Positions 35,056-44,731 of a stretch of DNA of 64,000 nucleotides are shown here, piece by piece. The notes beneath the pieces were generated by a model. That model was not told where the DNA came from. It did no database searches and saw only the letters and a program-made list of their open reading frames with translations. The DNA lies in the NCBI GenBank assembly GCA_934277645.1, contig CAKQUX010000002.1, positions 1 through 64,000 of the forward strand, in the 5' to 3' direction. Made by a program: the position numbers and the translations under genes. Numbering within the stretch: the first letter of the stretch is position 1; the number at the start of each line of letters is the position of its first letter. The DNA comes from an uncultured Clostridia bacterium. Its GTDB lineage: Bacteria; Bacillota; Clostridia; Christensenellales; CAG-917.

Positions 35056-35430
35056 TTATTTCATTTCAGCTTCTGCACCAGCATCTTTGAGCTTCTTCAT
35101 AAGTTCTTCAGCTGCTTCTTTTGGCATTGCTTCTTTGATTGTCTTAGGAGCGCCGTCAACGATGCCTTTTGCTTCAACAAGTCCAAGACCGGTTGCTTCT
35201 TTAACAACTTTGATAACAGCAACTTTGTTTGCGCCTGCTGCTTTCAAAACTACGTCGAATTCAGTCTTTTCTTCAGCTGCTGCTGCGCCGCCTGCTGCAG
35301 GTGCTGCTGCTACTGCGATAGGAGCTGCTGCGCTAACTCCGAATTCTTCTTCTATTGCTTTAACAAGTTCCGAAAGTTCGAGAACTGTCATATTTTTGAT
35401 TTCTTCGATAAATTTCTTTGTATCTGCCAT
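35056..35430 (-). CDS. rplL: 50S ribosomal protein L7/L12
   Basis: 124 residues. The N-terminal dimerisation helices, an Ala-rich hinge (about 36-55), and the C-terminal domain [31 protein letters not shown] that recruits elongation factors. It follows rplJ by 23 bases, so both share the L10 leader. Confidence 0.98.
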   Translation of the reverse strand: MADTKKFIEEIKNMTVLELSELVKAIEEEFGVSAAAPIAVAAAPAAGGAAAAEEKTEFDVVLKAAGANKVAVIKVVKEATGLGLVEAKGIVDGAPKTIKEAMPKEAAEELMKKLKDAGAEAEMK

Positions 35431-35453
35431 TTTAATTATCCTCCAAATAATTA

Positions 35454-35954
35454 TTAGTTGTTTTCTTCTTTTTCTGCAATTTTATTAAGGCAAACTGCAA
35501 GACCTCTGACCAAGCCTGACAAAGCAAAAACACAGTTGGTGAGTAATTGCTCTCTCGATGGCAATTTTGCATATTGATTGACAACCGTTTCGTCGATAAA
35601 CTTACCGTCTGCCATTCCGCACTTAATCTTCATCTTTGCGTATTTATCCGCAGATTCAGCCATAAGTTTGCAAGGGACTACGCAGTCTGAGTTAGAGAAA
35701 GCGATAGCGGTAGGTCCGTTAAGATAGCTGTCAAATTCATTGTAACCGAGTTCATTGAAAGCACGTTGTACGAGACGGTTTTTGAGAACTGAGTATTCGA
35801 TTCCGTTTTTGCGGAGTTCCGAACGCATTGCGGTGTCTTGTTCAACGGTAAGTCCGATATAATCGACCAAAACAATTCCTTGCGCGGCTTTGATTTTCTC
35901 TTTTATACTCTCAACAACTTTTGCTTTTTCTTCAATAATTTGTTGTGATGCCAT
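35454..35954 (-). CDS. rplJ: 50S ribosomal protein L10
   Basis: 166 residues from ATG at 35954 ([17 protein letters not shown]), which has GGAGG; the 16-codon upstream frame lies in the leader. uL10 holds the L7/L12 dimers of the stalk. [18 protein letters not shown] and the C-terminal helices are as expected. It is controlled by the L10 leader upstream. Confidence 0.98.
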   Translation of the reverse strand: MASQQIIEEKAKVVESIKEKIKAAQGIVLVDYIGLTVEQDTAMRSELRKNGIEYSVLKNRLVQRAFNELGYNEFDSYLNGPTAIAFSNSDCVVPCKLMAESADKYAKMKIKCGMADGKFIDETVVNQYAKLPSREQLLTNCVFALSGLVRGLAVCLNKIAEKEENN

Positions 35955-35981
35955 TTGTACCTCCTTAAAGATTGATGACAC

Positions 35982-36092
35982 AAAAAAAGTGTCGTTCGCC
36001 AAAGGAGAACGACACTACTGTTTTAGTGTTTGTCCTCGGCAAGCATTCCTTAGAATTTACGCTTTCGCACTTGCTGTCTTCGGCATAATTAC
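35982..36092 (-). ncRNA. L10 leader with transcription attenuator
   Basis: The minus strand between the promoter and rplJ carries the conserved L10-binding pieces (CCGAAGACAGCAAG ... GCTTGCCGAGGACA, at about 36031-36084) followed by a perfect 10-bp stem (36007-36016 / 35988-35997) and seven T's. The family binds the L10-(L12)4 complex, which lowers rplJL expression; in Firmicutes the hairpin acts as a terminator. The layout fits exactly. Confidence 0.9.
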
Positions 36093-36098
36093 GGGTTC

Positions 36099-36127
36099 AT
36101 TATAGACAAACGAAATTTGTTTGTCAA
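36099..36127 (-). promoter_or_regulatory. promoter of rplJ-rplL
   Basis: Minus strand TTGACA (36127-36122), 17-base spacer, TATAAT (36104-36099), both boxes perfect. It lies 15 bases after the rplA stop, so rplJL is transcribed from here as well as by readthrough from rplK-rplA. Confidence 0.9.
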
Positions 36128-36141
36128 ATGATTTTGTTTAA

Positions 36142-36843
36142 TTAGTTGTTTGCAGTTGAAGGTTTATAGTTGACTTTGATTGACGGGCCCATCGTAGATG
36201 CGACGTAAATCGATCTCAAATATTGACCTTTTGCAGCTGCCGGCTTTGCCTTAACGACTGCTTCCATAAGAGTATCGAAGTTTTCGAGAAGTTTTGCATC
36301 GCCGAACGATTTCTTACCGATTGGTACGTGAATGATAGAAGTTTTGTCAACTCTGTATTCGACTTTACCTGCTTTGATATCGTTGATAGCTTTCGTTACG
36401 TCGGTTGTAACCGTTCCCGATTTAGGGTTTGGCATAAGACCCTTAGGGCCTAAGATTCTTGCGATTCTACCGACAACACCCATCATATCAGGGGTTGTAA
36501 CTACAACGTCGAAGTCAAACCAGTTTTCGGTTTGAATCTTTTGAATGTATTCTTCTGCGCCGACGTAATCTGCGCCTGCTTTTTGAGCTTCGTCTGCTCT
36601 GTCGCCTTTTGCGATAACCAAAACTCTGACTTTCTTACCCGTTCCGTTCGGAAGAACGACAACGCCACGAACTTGTTGGTCTGCGTGACGAGGGTCAACG
36701 CCGAGTTTGACGTGAAGTTCGATGGTTTCGTCAAATTTAGCTTTAGCCGTTTCAACAACGAGCTTCATTGCTTCGGCACTGTCGTAAACCTTAGACTTGT
36801 CTATGATTTTTGAACTGTCTACATAATTCTTTCCTTTACTCAT
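36142..36843 (-). CDS. rplA: 50S ribosomal protein L1
   Basis: 233 residues; uL1 forms the mobile L1 stalk. [25 protein letters not shown] and [10 protein letters not shown] are conserved. L1 is also the repressor of its own operon, and a candidate mRNA site precedes rplK. Confidence 0.98.
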   Translation of the reverse strand: MSKGKNYVDSSKIIDKSKVYDSAEAMKLVVETAKAKFDETIELHVKLGVDPRHADQQVRGVVVLPNGTGKKVRVLVIAKGDRADEAQKAGADYVGAEEYIQKIQTENWFDFDVVVTTPDMMGVVGRIARILGPKGLMPNPKSGTVTTDVTKAINDIKAGKVEYRVDKTSIIHVPIGKKSFGDAKLLENFDTLMEAVVKAKPAAAKGQYLRSIYVASTMGPSIKVNYKPSTANN

Positions 36844-36854
36844 AACACGCCTCC

Positions 36855-37280
36855 TTAGTCTTCAACGACGACGCCCATGCTGCGTGCCGTGCCTGCAATC
36901 ATACTCATTGCCGATTCAATCGATGCTGCATTAAGGTCAGGCATTTTCGTTTCTGCGATTTCACGAATTTGTGCCTTAGTGATTTTACCGACCTTCGTTT
37001 TATTTGGAACACCCGAGCCGCTTTCAAGACCGATTGCCTTCAAAATAAGAACGGCTGCAGGTGGCGTTTTCATAATAAATGTGAATGAACGATCTGCGTA
37101 AATGGTGATAACTACCGGAATGATAAGACCTGCTTGCTTTGCGGTCTTTTCGTTAAATTCCTTTGTGAATCCCGGGATATTGATACCGTGAGGTCCGAGT
37201 GACGAACCGACAGGTGGTCCCGGCGTTGCTTTTCCTGCAGGTAATTGAAGTTTTACAACTGCTGCGATTTTCTTAGCCAT
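36855..37280 (-). CDS. rplK: 50S ribosomal protein L11
   Basis: 141 residues; uL11 of the GTPase-associated centre. [16 protein letters not shown] near the N terminus and the [14 protein letters not shown] linker are normal. It lies between nusG and rplA. Confidence 0.98.
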   Translation of the reverse strand: MAKKIAAVVKLQLPAGKATPGPPVGSSLGPHGINIPGFTKEFNEKTAKQAGLIIPVVITIYADRSFTFIMKTPPAAVLILKAIGLESGSGVPNKTKVGKITKAQIREIAETKMPDLNAASIESAMSMIAGTARSMGVVVED

Positions 37281-37297
37281 ATATCCTCCTGACTAAC

Positions 37298-37335
37298 GTG
37301 GTTTATCGAAAGATTAAAGATTTTCTTTCTCCCAC
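37298..37335 (-). promoter_or_regulatory. probable L1 autoregulatory site before rplK
   Basis: On the minus strand GTGGGAG-AAAG (37335-37325) pairs with CTTTC-GATAAACCAC (37312-37298). This asymmetric internal-loop shape, GTGG-GAG opposite GAT-A-ACCAC, is the rRNA-mimic L1 target found in other L11 operons. It lies 18 bases before the rplK start. An additional hairpin, GCCTGCTTGA / TCAAGCGGGC at 37338-37360, is just upstream. Confidence 0.6.
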
Positions 37336-37376
37336 AAGCCTGCTTGACTATCAAGCGGGCAAAAATTTTAAGTCGA

Positions 37377-37937
37377 CTAAATTTTCTCGACTTCCGAAAA
37401 GTTAAGTTCGACAGGCGTTTCTCTGCCAAACATCGAAACGATAACTTTAACTTTTTGTTTTTCTCCACTGATTTCTTCAACAACACCGATGAAATCGTTA
37501 AGCGCACCCGAAATAACTTTGACGTTGTCGCCGACTTTGATGTCGAAATCTTCAACGCTTATGACTTCGAGATTCATTCTCTTAACTTCTTCGGCAGTCA
37601 TTGGAAGAGGTCTGCCTTTCGGTCCGACAAAACCCGTTACGCCACGCGTATTCGTGACCATAAACCAAATGTTGTTGGTGTATATCATCTTTATGAAGAT
37701 ATAACTCGGGAATTTGATTTTTTGAACGGTTTTCTTTCTCTTTTCGTTCCACTCTTCTTCCATCGGGACTTTGATGTCAACGATGTAATTTTGGAGTTTA
37801 TTATTTTCAACCATGTTGCGAAGGTTTTCTTCAGCTACGTTTTCGTAACCCGAATTCGTGTGAAGGATATACCATTCGTAGTTTTCGTCTCTTACGGCAG
37901 TTGAACCGCCGAGAGCGTTATTTTCCATATTATCCAT
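37377..37937 (-). CDS. nusG: transcription elongation/antitermination factor NusG
   Basis: 186 residues from ATG at 37937 (AAAGGAG five bases before). The NGN domain runs about 18-130 (W-Y-I-L-H-T-N-S-G-Y-E-N-V-A, F-P-S-Y-I-F-I-K, V-T-G-F-V-G) and the KOW domain about 130-186 (G-D-N-V-K-V-I-S-G-A-L-N-D-F-I-G-V). It lies between secE and rplK. Confidence 0.97.
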   Translation of the reverse strand: MDNMENNALGGSTAVRDENYEWYILHTNSGYENVAEENLRNMVENNKLQNYIVDIKVPMEEEWNEKRKKTVQKIKFPSYIFIKMIYTNNIWFMVTNTRGVTGFVGPKGRPLPMTAEEVKRMNLEVISVEDFDIKVGDNVKVISGALNDFIGVVEEISGEKQKVKVIVSMFGRETPVELNFSEVEKI

Positions 37938-37952
37938 AATCACTCCTTTGTC

Positions 37953-38618
37953 TTAGCCAAATATGTTTACCCAGCCATTACCCATAAGCAATGACAAAAG
38001 ACCGAATAATACATAGTCGAAAACGAAAAGAATAACGAGGAAGATAAGTACGAAAGCGATAACTATGCCCGTTGAAGCGAAAACCTTTTTAGGTTTTGCC
38101 CATGTGACCTTTTTAAGTTCGGAAATGATACCTTTGATACCTTTCCACATGCTTTTAAAGATGTTACGCTTTGGCTTATTTGTCTTGCCTTTACCTTTTT
38201 GTTCCTTTTTCTGAGACGCTTTCTTGTCGTTTTGCGCCATTGCGGCGGTTGCGTCAGGGCGTCTTTCAATTTGGACAGGCACAACAGTGGAACTTGCCTT
38301 GGTATTATTCTTATTTTTCGCTGCCTTGATGGATTTTAACGTTTTAGGAGCTTCCGTCACTACCGCGTTTTCTGCCGTTTCTTCGCTTACGTTTTCCGTT
38401 TGCTCGGCCTCAACGGTTTCGGTTTCCTCGATTTCGGCTTCTTCGGCGTTTGCCGCTTTCATTTCCTCAATCGCTTCGGTAACAGCTCCGATAGAAGCAT
38501 CGAATTCTTCGTTCGCAACGCCGTTTGACGTTTCGGTCAAAGCGTCTTGTTCGATTTTTTCTTCTGCTTCGTTCTCGCTATTCATCAAGTCATTGTTTTC
38601 AGGCATTTCTTTTGCCAT
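37953..38618 (-). CDS. secE: protein translocase subunit SecE with long acidic N-terminal region
   Basis: 221 residues against about 60 in most Gram-positives. The last 70 (about 152-221) are the SecE core: N-I-F-K-S-M-W-K-G-I-K-G, then ISELKKVTWAKPKK, then a single membrane helix. The first 90 or so residues are Glu/Thr/Ala-rich and strongly acidic; residues 90-150 are basic and Lys-rich. The start is good (GGAGG before ATG at 38618). SecE clamps SecY; the cytoplasmic extension has no known role. The gene lies between rpmG and nusG. Confidence 0.93.
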   Translation of the reverse strand: MAKEMPENNDLMNSENEAEEKIEQDALTETSNGVANEEFDASIGAVTEAIEEMKAANAEEAEIEETETVEAEQTENVSEETAENAVVTEAPKTLKSIKAAKNKNNTKASSTVVPVQIERRPDATAAMAQNDKKASQKKEQKGKGKTNKPKRNIFKSMWKGIKGIISELKKVTWAKPKKVFASTGIVIAFVLIFLVILFVFDYVLFGLLSLLMGNGWVNIFG

Positions 38619-38634
38619 GAGAGCCTCCTATGCC

Positions 38635-38799
38635 TTACTTAGTTTCTCTATGTAAGGTACGTTTTTTACAAAAAGGACAATACTTTTTCAATTCCATTCT
38701 GTCGGGATGCTTTTTCTTATTCTTGTCTAAATTATAGTTACGTTGATTACACTCCGTGCAAGCAAGCGTAATTTTGACTCTATTTTCCTTTTGAGCCAT
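38635..38799 (-). CDS. rpmG: 50S ribosomal protein L33, zinc form
   Basis: 54 residues on the minus strand. [20 protein letters not shown] and [17 protein letters not shown] carry Cys14/Cys17 and Cys41/Cys44, the zinc (C+) form of bL33. GGAGG precedes the ATG at 38799. It lies in the standard place before secE and nusG. Confidence 0.96.
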   Translation of the reverse strand: MAQKENRVKITLACTECNQRNYNLDKNKKKHPDRMELKKYCPFCKKRTLHRETK

Positions 38800-38832
38800 T
38801 GTTAGCCTCCTCACGCTTTCTACACAGGCATA

Positions 38833-38862
38833 CTATGCGTGACGCTTTCACGCCACGCATAG
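38833..38862 (-). promoter_or_regulatory. hairpin between tuf and rpmG
   Basis: A 9-bp stem, CTATGCGTG (38833-38841) / CACGCATAG (38854-38862), 12-base loop. No T run follows on the minus strand and no promoter is seen between tuf and rpmG, so it is not a clear terminator, and the two operons may be joined. Partial termination or processing is possible. Confidence 0.45.
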
Positions 38863-38881
38863 AAGCTGTTTGAAAGACTAA

Positions 38882-40087
38882 TTATTCGATGATTTTTGCG
38901 ACAACGCCTGAACCTACAGTTCTGCCGCCTTCACGAATAGCGAAACGGAGTCCTTGTTCGATAGCGATAGGTGTAATAAGGGTGATTTCCATGTCGATGT
39001 TATCGCCAGGCATAACCATTTCTACACCGTCAGGCAATTTGATAGTTCCGGTAACGTCGGTTGTTCTGAAATAGAATTGTGGACGATATCCATCGAAGAA
39101 TGGGGTGTGACGTCCGCCTTCATCTTTCGTCAAGACGTAAACTTGCGACGTGAAGTGAGTGTGTGGATGAATTGTGCCAGGTTTAGCCAAAACTTGTCCA
39201 CGTTCTACGTCTGTTCTTTGGATACCACGGAGAAGTGCGCCGATGTTATCGCCAGCGACTGCGCTGTCCAAAAGTTTACGGAACATTTCGATACCCGTAA
39301 CAACGGTTTCTTGTTTTTGTGGCTTAATACCGACGATTTCGACTTTGTCGTTAAGTTTAAGTTCGCCACGTTCTACTCTACCGGTAACAACGGTACCACG
39401 ACCTGTGATCGTGAATACGTCTTCGATAGGCATAAGGAACGGTTGATCGGTGTCACGCTTTGGTTCCGGAATATAAGAATCGATTGCGTCAAGCAAATCT
39501 TGGATAGGTTTAAGAGCAGGATCGTCTGTCTTGCCTGCAAGAAGAGCTTCGGTTGCTTTAAGAGCCGAACCACGGATGATAGGCGTATCATCGCCTGGGA
39601 AGTCATACTCGTTAAGGAGTTCACGAACTTCCATTTCGACGAGTTCAAGAAGTTCTTCGTCGTCGACTTGGTCGCACTTGTTCAAGAATACGATGATGTA
39701 TGGAACACCAACCTGTCTTGCCAAAAGAATGTGCTCTCTGGTTTGTGGCATAGGGCCGTCAGATGCAGCAACAACCAAGATTGCGCCGTCCATTTGAGCA
39801 GCACCGGTGATCATGTTTTTAACATAGTCAGCGTGTCCCGGGCAGTCAACGTGAGCATAGTGTCTGTTAGCTGTTTCGTACTCAACGTGAGCAGTGTTAA
39901 TTGTGATACCTCTTGCCTTTTCTTCCGGAGCCTTGTCAATTTCGTCATACTTCATTTCTTTTGCCAAGCCCTTCGATGCCGAATACATAGTGATTGCAGC
40001 AGTAAGAGTTGTTTTGCCGTGGTCAACGTGTCCGATAGTACCAATGTTGACGTGTGGCTTTGTTCTTTCAAACTTCGCTTTTGCCAT
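38882..40087 (-). CDS. tuf: elongation factor Tu
   Basis: 401 residues. EF-Tu brings aminoacyl-tRNA to the ribosome. The G domain has [18 protein letters not shown] and N-K-C-D, and domains 2 and 3 are complete. The codon choice avoids TTA, CTA and TCA, as expected for a highly expressed gene. It is last in the str operon. Confidence 0.99.
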   Translation of the reverse strand: MAKAKFERTKPHVNIGTIGHVDHGKTTLTAAITMYSASKGLAKEMKYDEIDKAPEEKARGITINTAHVEYETANRHYAHVDCPGHADYVKNMITGAAQMDGAILVVAASDGPMPQTREHILLARQVGVPYIIVFLNKCDQVDDEELLELVEMEVRELLNEYDFPGDDTPIIRGSALKATEALLAGKTDDPALKPIQDLLDAIDSYIPEPKRDTDQPFLMPIEDVFTITGRGTVVTGRVERGELKLNDKVEIVGIKPQKQETVVTGIEMFRKLLDSAVAGDNIGALLRGIQRTDVERGQVLAKPGTIHPHTHFTSQVYVLTKDEGGRHTPFFDGYRPQFYFRTTDVTGTIKLPDGVEMVMPGDNIDMEITLITPIAIEQGLRFAIREGGRTVGSGVVAKIIE

Positions 40088-40133
40088 TTTTAATTCCTCC
40101 TAACAAAAAGTGAATATATTTTTTTATTGTTGG

Positions 40134-42200
40134 TTATTTTCTTGACCCGATGACTTTTTCCGCAATAGAGTTCGGAACGATTTCATAGTGGTCAGGTGTC
40201 ATTGTGAACGATGCTCTGCCTTGGGTCATAGAACGGAGTTGCGTTGCATATCCGAACATTTCCGAAAGCGGAACGTCTGCGTCGATAACTTGGTTACCGC
40301 TTCTCATTTCCGTGCCTTTGATGTTGCCGCGTTTACCCGTGATAGAGCCGATTACGGTGCCGAGATATTCGTCAGGCGTAACGACTTCGAGTTTTACGAT
40401 AGGCTCCATAAGGACAGGTTTTGCTTTTGCCATACCGTCTTTAAACGCCATGGAACCTGCAATTTTGAAAGCCATTTCCGACGAGTCGACTTCGTGAGTA
40501 GATCCATCGTAAAGAGTTGCTTTAAATCCGACCGTTTCATATCCTGCAAGTACGCCCGTCTTAGCTGCTTCTTCGATACCTGCGCGAACTGCCGCTGCGT
40601 ATTCTTTCGGGACTACGCCACCGACGGTAACGTCTTCCCAAGCGAAGTCGCCGTCTGCATACGGCTCGAATCTGACTTTACAGTGTCCGTATTGACCTTT
40701 ACCACCCGATTGACGAATGTACTTTCCTTCGACGTCCGAAGAACCGGTGATAGATTCACGATAAGCAACTTGCGGTTGTCCGACGTTACATTCGACTTTG
40801 TACTCACGAAGAAGTCTGTCGATAATAACGTCAAGGTGAAGTTCGCCCATACCTGCGATAATCGTTTGTCCCGTTTCCTTGTCGGTGTAATACTTGAAGG
40901 TCGGGTCTTCGTCCGAAAGTTTTTGAAGAGCGATACCGAGTTTGCCTTGGCTTTCCTTAGTCTTAGGTTCGACTGCTTGTTTGATAACAGGTTCAGGAAC
41001 AATGATGTTTTCAAGAATAATCGGATGTTCCTTGTCGCAAAGCGAGTCACCCGTCGAAGCGTCTTTAAGACCGATGAGCGCGATGATGTCGCCTGCTCCC
41101 GCTTCTTGAAGTTCTTCACGTTGGTTAGATCTCATTCTGACGATACGGCTGATACGTTCTTTCTTGCCCGACTTCGGGTTGTAAACTTCCATACCCGGTT
41201 TAAGTTCGCCGGAATAAATTCTGGTGAATGCAAGTCTGCCGAAATCGTCAACCGCTATCTTGAAGACGAGCGCGCTGAGCGGCTCTTTGTTGTCAGGTTT
41301 ACGAATTTCTTCCGCTTCGGTGTTAGGATTGATTCCGACCGTTGCAGGAACGTCGAGCGGTGAAGGCAAGAACATAACGACTGCGTCGAGCATCGTTTGA
41401 ACGCCCTTGAATTTGTAAGCCGAACCGCAAAGTACAGGAACGAGTTGCATCGAAACGGTGCCTTTTCTCAAAGCCGCTTTGATTTGGTCGTCGGTGATTG
41501 ACGTAGGGTCTTCGAGATATTGCATCATAAGGTCGTCGTCGACTTCCGCAACTGCTTCCAAAAGATTGTTTCTCTTTTCTTCAGCTTCTGCCAAAAGGTC
41601 GGCAGGGATTTCTTTTTCGACAATGGTTTCACCCTTTTCGCCTTCGTTGTAGATAGCCTTCATTTTAAGGATATCGATGATACCTTGAAGGTCGTCTCCG
41701 CTGCCGATAGGCATCGTGATAGGAACAGGGTTACAGCCGAGTCTTTCTTTCATCATCTTTACGACGTTGTTGAAGTTCGCGCCTTGCTTGTCCATCTTGT
41801 TGACGAATGCGATTCTCGGAACTTTGTAGTCGTTAGCTTGACGCCAAACGGTTTCCGATTGAGGTTCAACACCGCCACGTCCGCAGAATACTGCGACTGC
41901 GCCGTCCAAAACACGCAAGCTTCTTCCTACTTCAACGGTGAAGTCAACGTGGCCCGGGGTATCGATGATTGTGATGCTGTGGTCTTTCCAGCTCGTCGTA
42001 ATAGCCGCCGAGTGAATTGTAATACCACGTTCTTGTTCTTGTTTATCGGTATCCATCGTAGCGGTACCGTCGTGGGTTTCGCCAATCTTGTGAGTCTTGC
42101 CCGTGTAGAACAAGATACGTTCGGTTGTCGTAGTTTTACCGGCATCGATGTGAGCCATAATACCGATGTTTCTTACTTTATCAAGTGAGATTTTTCCCAT
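40134..42200 (-). CDS. fusA: elongation factor G
   Basis: 688 residues, translocation GTPase. G1 [27 protein letters not shown] and N-K-M-D are intact, followed by domains II-V. It is located between rpsG and tuf. Confidence 0.99.
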   Translation of the reverse strand: MGKISLDKVRNIGIMAHIDAGKTTTTERILFYTGKTHKIGETHDGTATMDTDKQEQERGITIHSAAITTSWKDHSITIIDTPGHVDFTVEVGRSLRVLDGAVAVFCGRGGVEPQSETVWRQANDYKVPRIAFVNKMDKQGANFNNVVKMMKERLGCNPVPITMPIGSGDDLQGIIDILKMKAIYNEGEKGETIVEKEIPADLLAEAEEKRNNLLEAVAEVDDDLMMQYLEDPTSITDDQIKAALRKGTVSMQLVPVLCGSAYKFKGVQTMLDAVVMFLPSPLDVPATVGINPNTEAEEIRKPDNKEPLSALVFKIAVDDFGRLAFTRIYSGELKPGMEVYNPKSGKKERISRIVRMRSNQREELQEAGAGDIIALIGLKDASTGDSLCDKEHPIILENIIVPEPVIKQAVEPKTKESQGKLGIALQKLSDEDPTFKYYTDKETGQTIIAGMGELHLDVIIDRLLREYKVECNVGQPQVAYRESITGSSDVEGKYIRQSGGKGQYGHCKVRFEPYADGDFAWEDVTVGGVVPKEYAAAVRAGIEEAAKTGVLAGYETVGFKATLYDGSTHEVDSSEMAFKIAGSMAFKDGMAKAKPVLMEPIVKLEVVTPDEYLGTVIGSITGKRGNIKGTEMRSGNQVIDADVPLSEMFGYATQLRSMTQGRASFTMTPDHYEIVPNSIAEKVIGSRK

Positions 42201-42215
42201 TCGTTACCTCTGCAA

Positions 42216-42686
42216 TTACCACTTATAGTGTGCAAACGCCTTGTTGGCTTCTGCCATACGATGCGTTTCTTCCTTCTTCTTTACAGCGCCGCCGCTATTT
42301 CCGAAAGCGTCCATAATTTCTGCCGCGAGTCTGTCGTCCATAGTTTTTTCGCCTCTTTTTCTTGCGAAATCTACGAGCCAACGAATACCCAAAGTTTGAC
42401 GACGTTCAGGTCTGATTTCAAGCGGGACTTGATAAGTAGAACCGCCTACACGTCTTGCCTTTACTTCGAGAACAGGCATAATGTTTTCAAGCGCTCTCGT
42501 AAAGACTTCCAATGGATTTTGACCCAATTTTGCTTCTATTTTATTAAATGCGTCATAGACGATTGATTGAGCCGTACCCTTTTTGCCGTCAAGCATAATT
42601 TGATTGACGAGCTTTGCAACGACTTTGCTGTTGTAAATAGGGTCAGGCAATACGTCTCTTTTAGATACGCCACTTCTTCTTGGCAT
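42216..42686 (-). CDS. rpsG: 30S ribosomal protein S7
   Basis: 156 residues; uS7 starts assembly of the 30S head. [15 protein letters not shown] at the N terminus and [17 protein letters not shown] are typical. It follows rpsL by 36 bases. Confidence 0.98.
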   Translation of the reverse strand: MPRRSGVSKRDVLPDPIYNSKVVAKLVNQIMLDGKKGTAQSIVYDAFNKIEAKLGQNPLEVFTRALENIMPVLEVKARRVGGSTYQVPLEIRPERRQTLGIRWLVDFARKRGEKTMDDRLAAEIMDAFGNSGGAVKKKEETHRMAEANKAFAHYKW

Positions 42687-42722
42687 ATTTGTCCTCCTAA
42701 ATATTCATCCGAGATTTGTTTC

Positions 42723-43094
42723 TTATTTTGCGCGTTTTGCGCCATATTTGCTTCTTGCTTGCTTACGTTTTGCAACGCCGGCAGTATCAAGAGCGCCACG
42801 AATAATATGGTAACGCACACCAGGTAAGTCCTTAACACGTCCGCCACGAATAAGAACAACGCTGTGCTCTTGCAAGTTGTGGCCGATGCCAGGAATATAG
42901 ACAGTACCTTCTTGACCGTTGACAAGTCTTACTCTTGCGATCTTTCTGACTGCAGAGTTAGGTTTCTTAGGCGAAGTAGTAGTAACCGACAAACAAATGC
43001 CTCTCTTTTGCGGACATTCGTCCATGATAGGCGTCATCGATTTTTTGAGCTGTCTTTCTCTACCCTTTCTGACAAGCTGATTAATGGTTGGCAT
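42723..43094 (-). CDS. rpsL: 30S ribosomal protein S12
   Basis: 123 residues from ATG at 43094; the open frame goes on upstream over ybxF in another frame, without sense. uS12 at the decoding centre: [19 protein letters not shown] (lysine of streptomycin resistance position) and the later [14 protein letters not shown] are present. It is second in the str operon. Confidence 0.98.
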   Translation of the reverse strand: MPTINQLVRKGRERQLKKSMTPIMDECPQKRGICLSVTTTSPKKPNSAVRKIARVRLVNGQEGTVYIPGIGHNLQEHSVVLIRGGRVKDLPGVRYHIIRGALDTAGVAKRKQARSKYGAKRAK

Positions 43095-43116
43095 ATTAAC
43101 CTCCTGTAAATTTTCG

Positions 43117-43147
43117 GATGCTTTCCGCAACCCCTTGGGGAAGCATC
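43117..43147 (-). promoter_or_regulatory. hairpin between ybxF and rpsL
   Basis: A 10-bp stem with one G-U pair, GATGCTTTCC (43117-43126) / GGGAAGCATC (43138-43147), lying across most of the 59-base gap between the ybxF and rpsL genes. There is no T run, so it is not a terminator. A regulatory role is inferred. Confidence 0.5.
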
Positions 43148-43153
43148 TATTAC

Positions 43154-43417
43154 CTATTCCTTGATAATTCCTACGGTTGCCGCGCCGACCGCAATTTTGC
43201 ACTCGTTTCCGAGCCACGCCATAGAGGGTGCAACAATAACCTCCACGCCGCACTTTTGCGCCTGCGTTTTTACCTTCGTCTTTATAAAGTCGTCGGCATC
43301 CTCCGAGAGAATCACACACCGTAATTCGTCGGAAGCCATACCCTTCAAAACCTGTTTTGTTCCAACAACTTTTGAAGAATTGTTTAGCAATGTTATAACT
43401 TCTTGTTCTTTTCTCAT
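43154..43417 (-). CDS. L7Ae-family RNA-binding protein (YbxF type)
   Basis: 87 residues, one L7Ae/L30e fold: [22 protein letters not shown] in the middle and [10 protein letters not shown] toward the end. Such proteins bind kink-turn RNA; YbxF of Bacillus lies in the same place before rpsL. Its target is unknown. It is first in the str operon. Confidence 0.9.
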   Translation of the reverse strand: MRKEQEVITLLNNSSKVVGTKQVLKGMASDELRCVILSEDADDFIKTKVKTQAQKCGVEVIVAPSMAWLGNECKIAVGAATVGIIKE

Positions 43418-43466
43418 ATACTTTTTTGGTACTTGAAAAAATCGCCTGCCTTCTACAAGCCATATT

Positions 43467-43495
43467 ATCTTACCAATTTAATTGTCTATTGTCAA
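43467..43495 (-). promoter_or_regulatory. promoter of the str operon
   Basis: Minus strand TTGACA (43495-43490), 17-base spacer, TAAGAT (43472-43467; 4 of 6). A strong -35 in a gene-free gap just before ybxF. Confidence 0.55.
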
Positions 43496-43599
43496 ACGAT
43501 TTAACCCCTATTTTGAAATAATGAAAAACAAAATTTTTAGTCGCTAAAAGGCGTAATATCGCAAAAATTCAATGAATTTATTATAATCTATCAAACGAT

Positions 43600-43637
43600 A
43601 AAATTCGCCGACCGCCCGAAACGTCGGTCGGATTTTA
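43600..43637 (-). terminator. probable terminator after tsaD
   Basis: A 7-bp stem, CCGACCG (43608-43614) / CGGTCGG (43625-43631), with an AT flank that can pair (AAAATT / ATTTT), about 65 bases after the tsaD stop. The T tract on the minus strand is weak (AATTTTA). Confidence 0.5.
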
Positions 43638-43696
43638 TCCTAAAAAGTCGTTATTCGTCTTGTTTTGAGGAAAATGCGCGTCAAACGTAAAAAACG

Positions 43697-44725
43697 TCAA
43701 TTTTCCAAAGTCACGTTCGCTTTTGCGTCGAGATTTAAGGTTGCAGGCTTTGCTCCTTTTTTAATCATAAAGTAACATGCCGCGCCGATCATAGCCGCAT
43801 TGTCCGTGCAGTACGACAATTTAGGATAATAAACTTCGACTACCGATTTTTCAAATAATCGTTTAAAGCTATCTCTCAAATAACCGTTTGCCGAAACGCC
43901 GCCGGCTATCGCCACTTTTTTTATACCCGTGCGTTTTTGCAAAATATCTATCGCCGTAACCATTTGTCCTATCGCCGCCGTTTGAAAACTGCAAGCAAGG
44001 TCTGCGGCGTTTATGCCTTCGCCCCTTTGCTCCGCATTGTGGACGTAATTTATGACGGAAGTTTTAAGTCCGCTGTATGAAAAATACACTTCCTTGCCCT
44101 TATATTTAGGATGCGGAAATTCTATCGTCGGTTTGCCGTTTTTTGCAAGCCTTTCGATTTCGGGACCGCCCGGATAAGGCAAAGACAAAACTCTTGCGAC
44201 CTTGTCGAACGCTTCGCCTGCCGCGTCGTCGCGCGTCGTTGCAAGCATCTTCGTTTTGTCGTAGTCGTCAACCTTCAAAATCGCCGTATGTCCGCCGCTG
44301 CACAACATACAAAGATACGGCGGCTCTAACTGCGAATCGAGATAATTTGCGGCAAGATGCCCCATTATATGGCTGACAGCATAAAGCGGTTTGCCTAAGG
44401 CATACGCCAAGCCTTTTGCATAAGAAACGCCGACGAGCAACGCGCCCAAAAGCCCTGCGCCGTAAGTTACGGCAATGGCGTCGATATCGTCTATCGTAAC
44501 TCCCGATTTTTTAATTGCTTCGTCAACGACGCTCTCTATTGCAAGAACGTGATTTCTCGAAGCGATTTCGGGAACGACGCCGCCGAATCTTCTGTGAATT
44601 TCGATTTGCGTCGAAATTACGCTCGACAAAACAGTGCGGCCGTTCTTAATGACAGCCGCCGCGGTTTCGTCGCAAGACGATTCTATTGACAATATAATGA
44701 CGTTTTCTTTATCTTTGAGTTCCAT
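43697..44725 (-). CDS. tsaD: tRNA threonylcarbamoyladenosine synthase subunit TsaD
   Basis: 342 residues. With TsaB and TsaE, TsaD transfers threonylcarbamoyl to A37 of ANN-reading tRNAs. It has E-S-S-C-D-E-T near the N terminus, the metal-binding V-S-H-I-M-G-H-L-A, and the ASKHA nucleotide motif V-A-I-A-G-G-V-S-A-N. Its partner genes are not here; it follows prfB by 6 bases. Confidence 0.97.
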   Translation of the reverse strand: MELKDKENVIILSIESSCDETAAAVIKNGRTVLSSVISTQIEIHRRFGGVVPEIASRNHVLAIESVVDEAIKKSGVTIDDIDAIAVTYGAGLLGALLVGVSYAKGLAYALGKPLYAVSHIMGHLAANYLDSQLEPPYLCMLCSGGHTAILKVDDYDKTKMLATTRDDAAGEAFDKVARVLSLPYPGGPEIERLAKNGKPTIEFPHPKYKGKEVYFSYSGLKTSVINYVHNAEQRGEGINAADLACSFQTAAIGQMVTAIDILQKRTGIKKVAIAGGVSANGYLRDSFKRLFEKSVVEVYYPKLSYCTDNAAMIGAACYFMIKKGAKPATLNLDAKANVTLEN

Positions 44726-44731
44726 TCGTTT

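Noticed and set aside
42723..43463. 246-codon frame ending with S12
   Set aside because: Only the last 123 residues are S12; the first part overlaps ybxF out of frame. Its ATG at 43094 has its own ribosome site.
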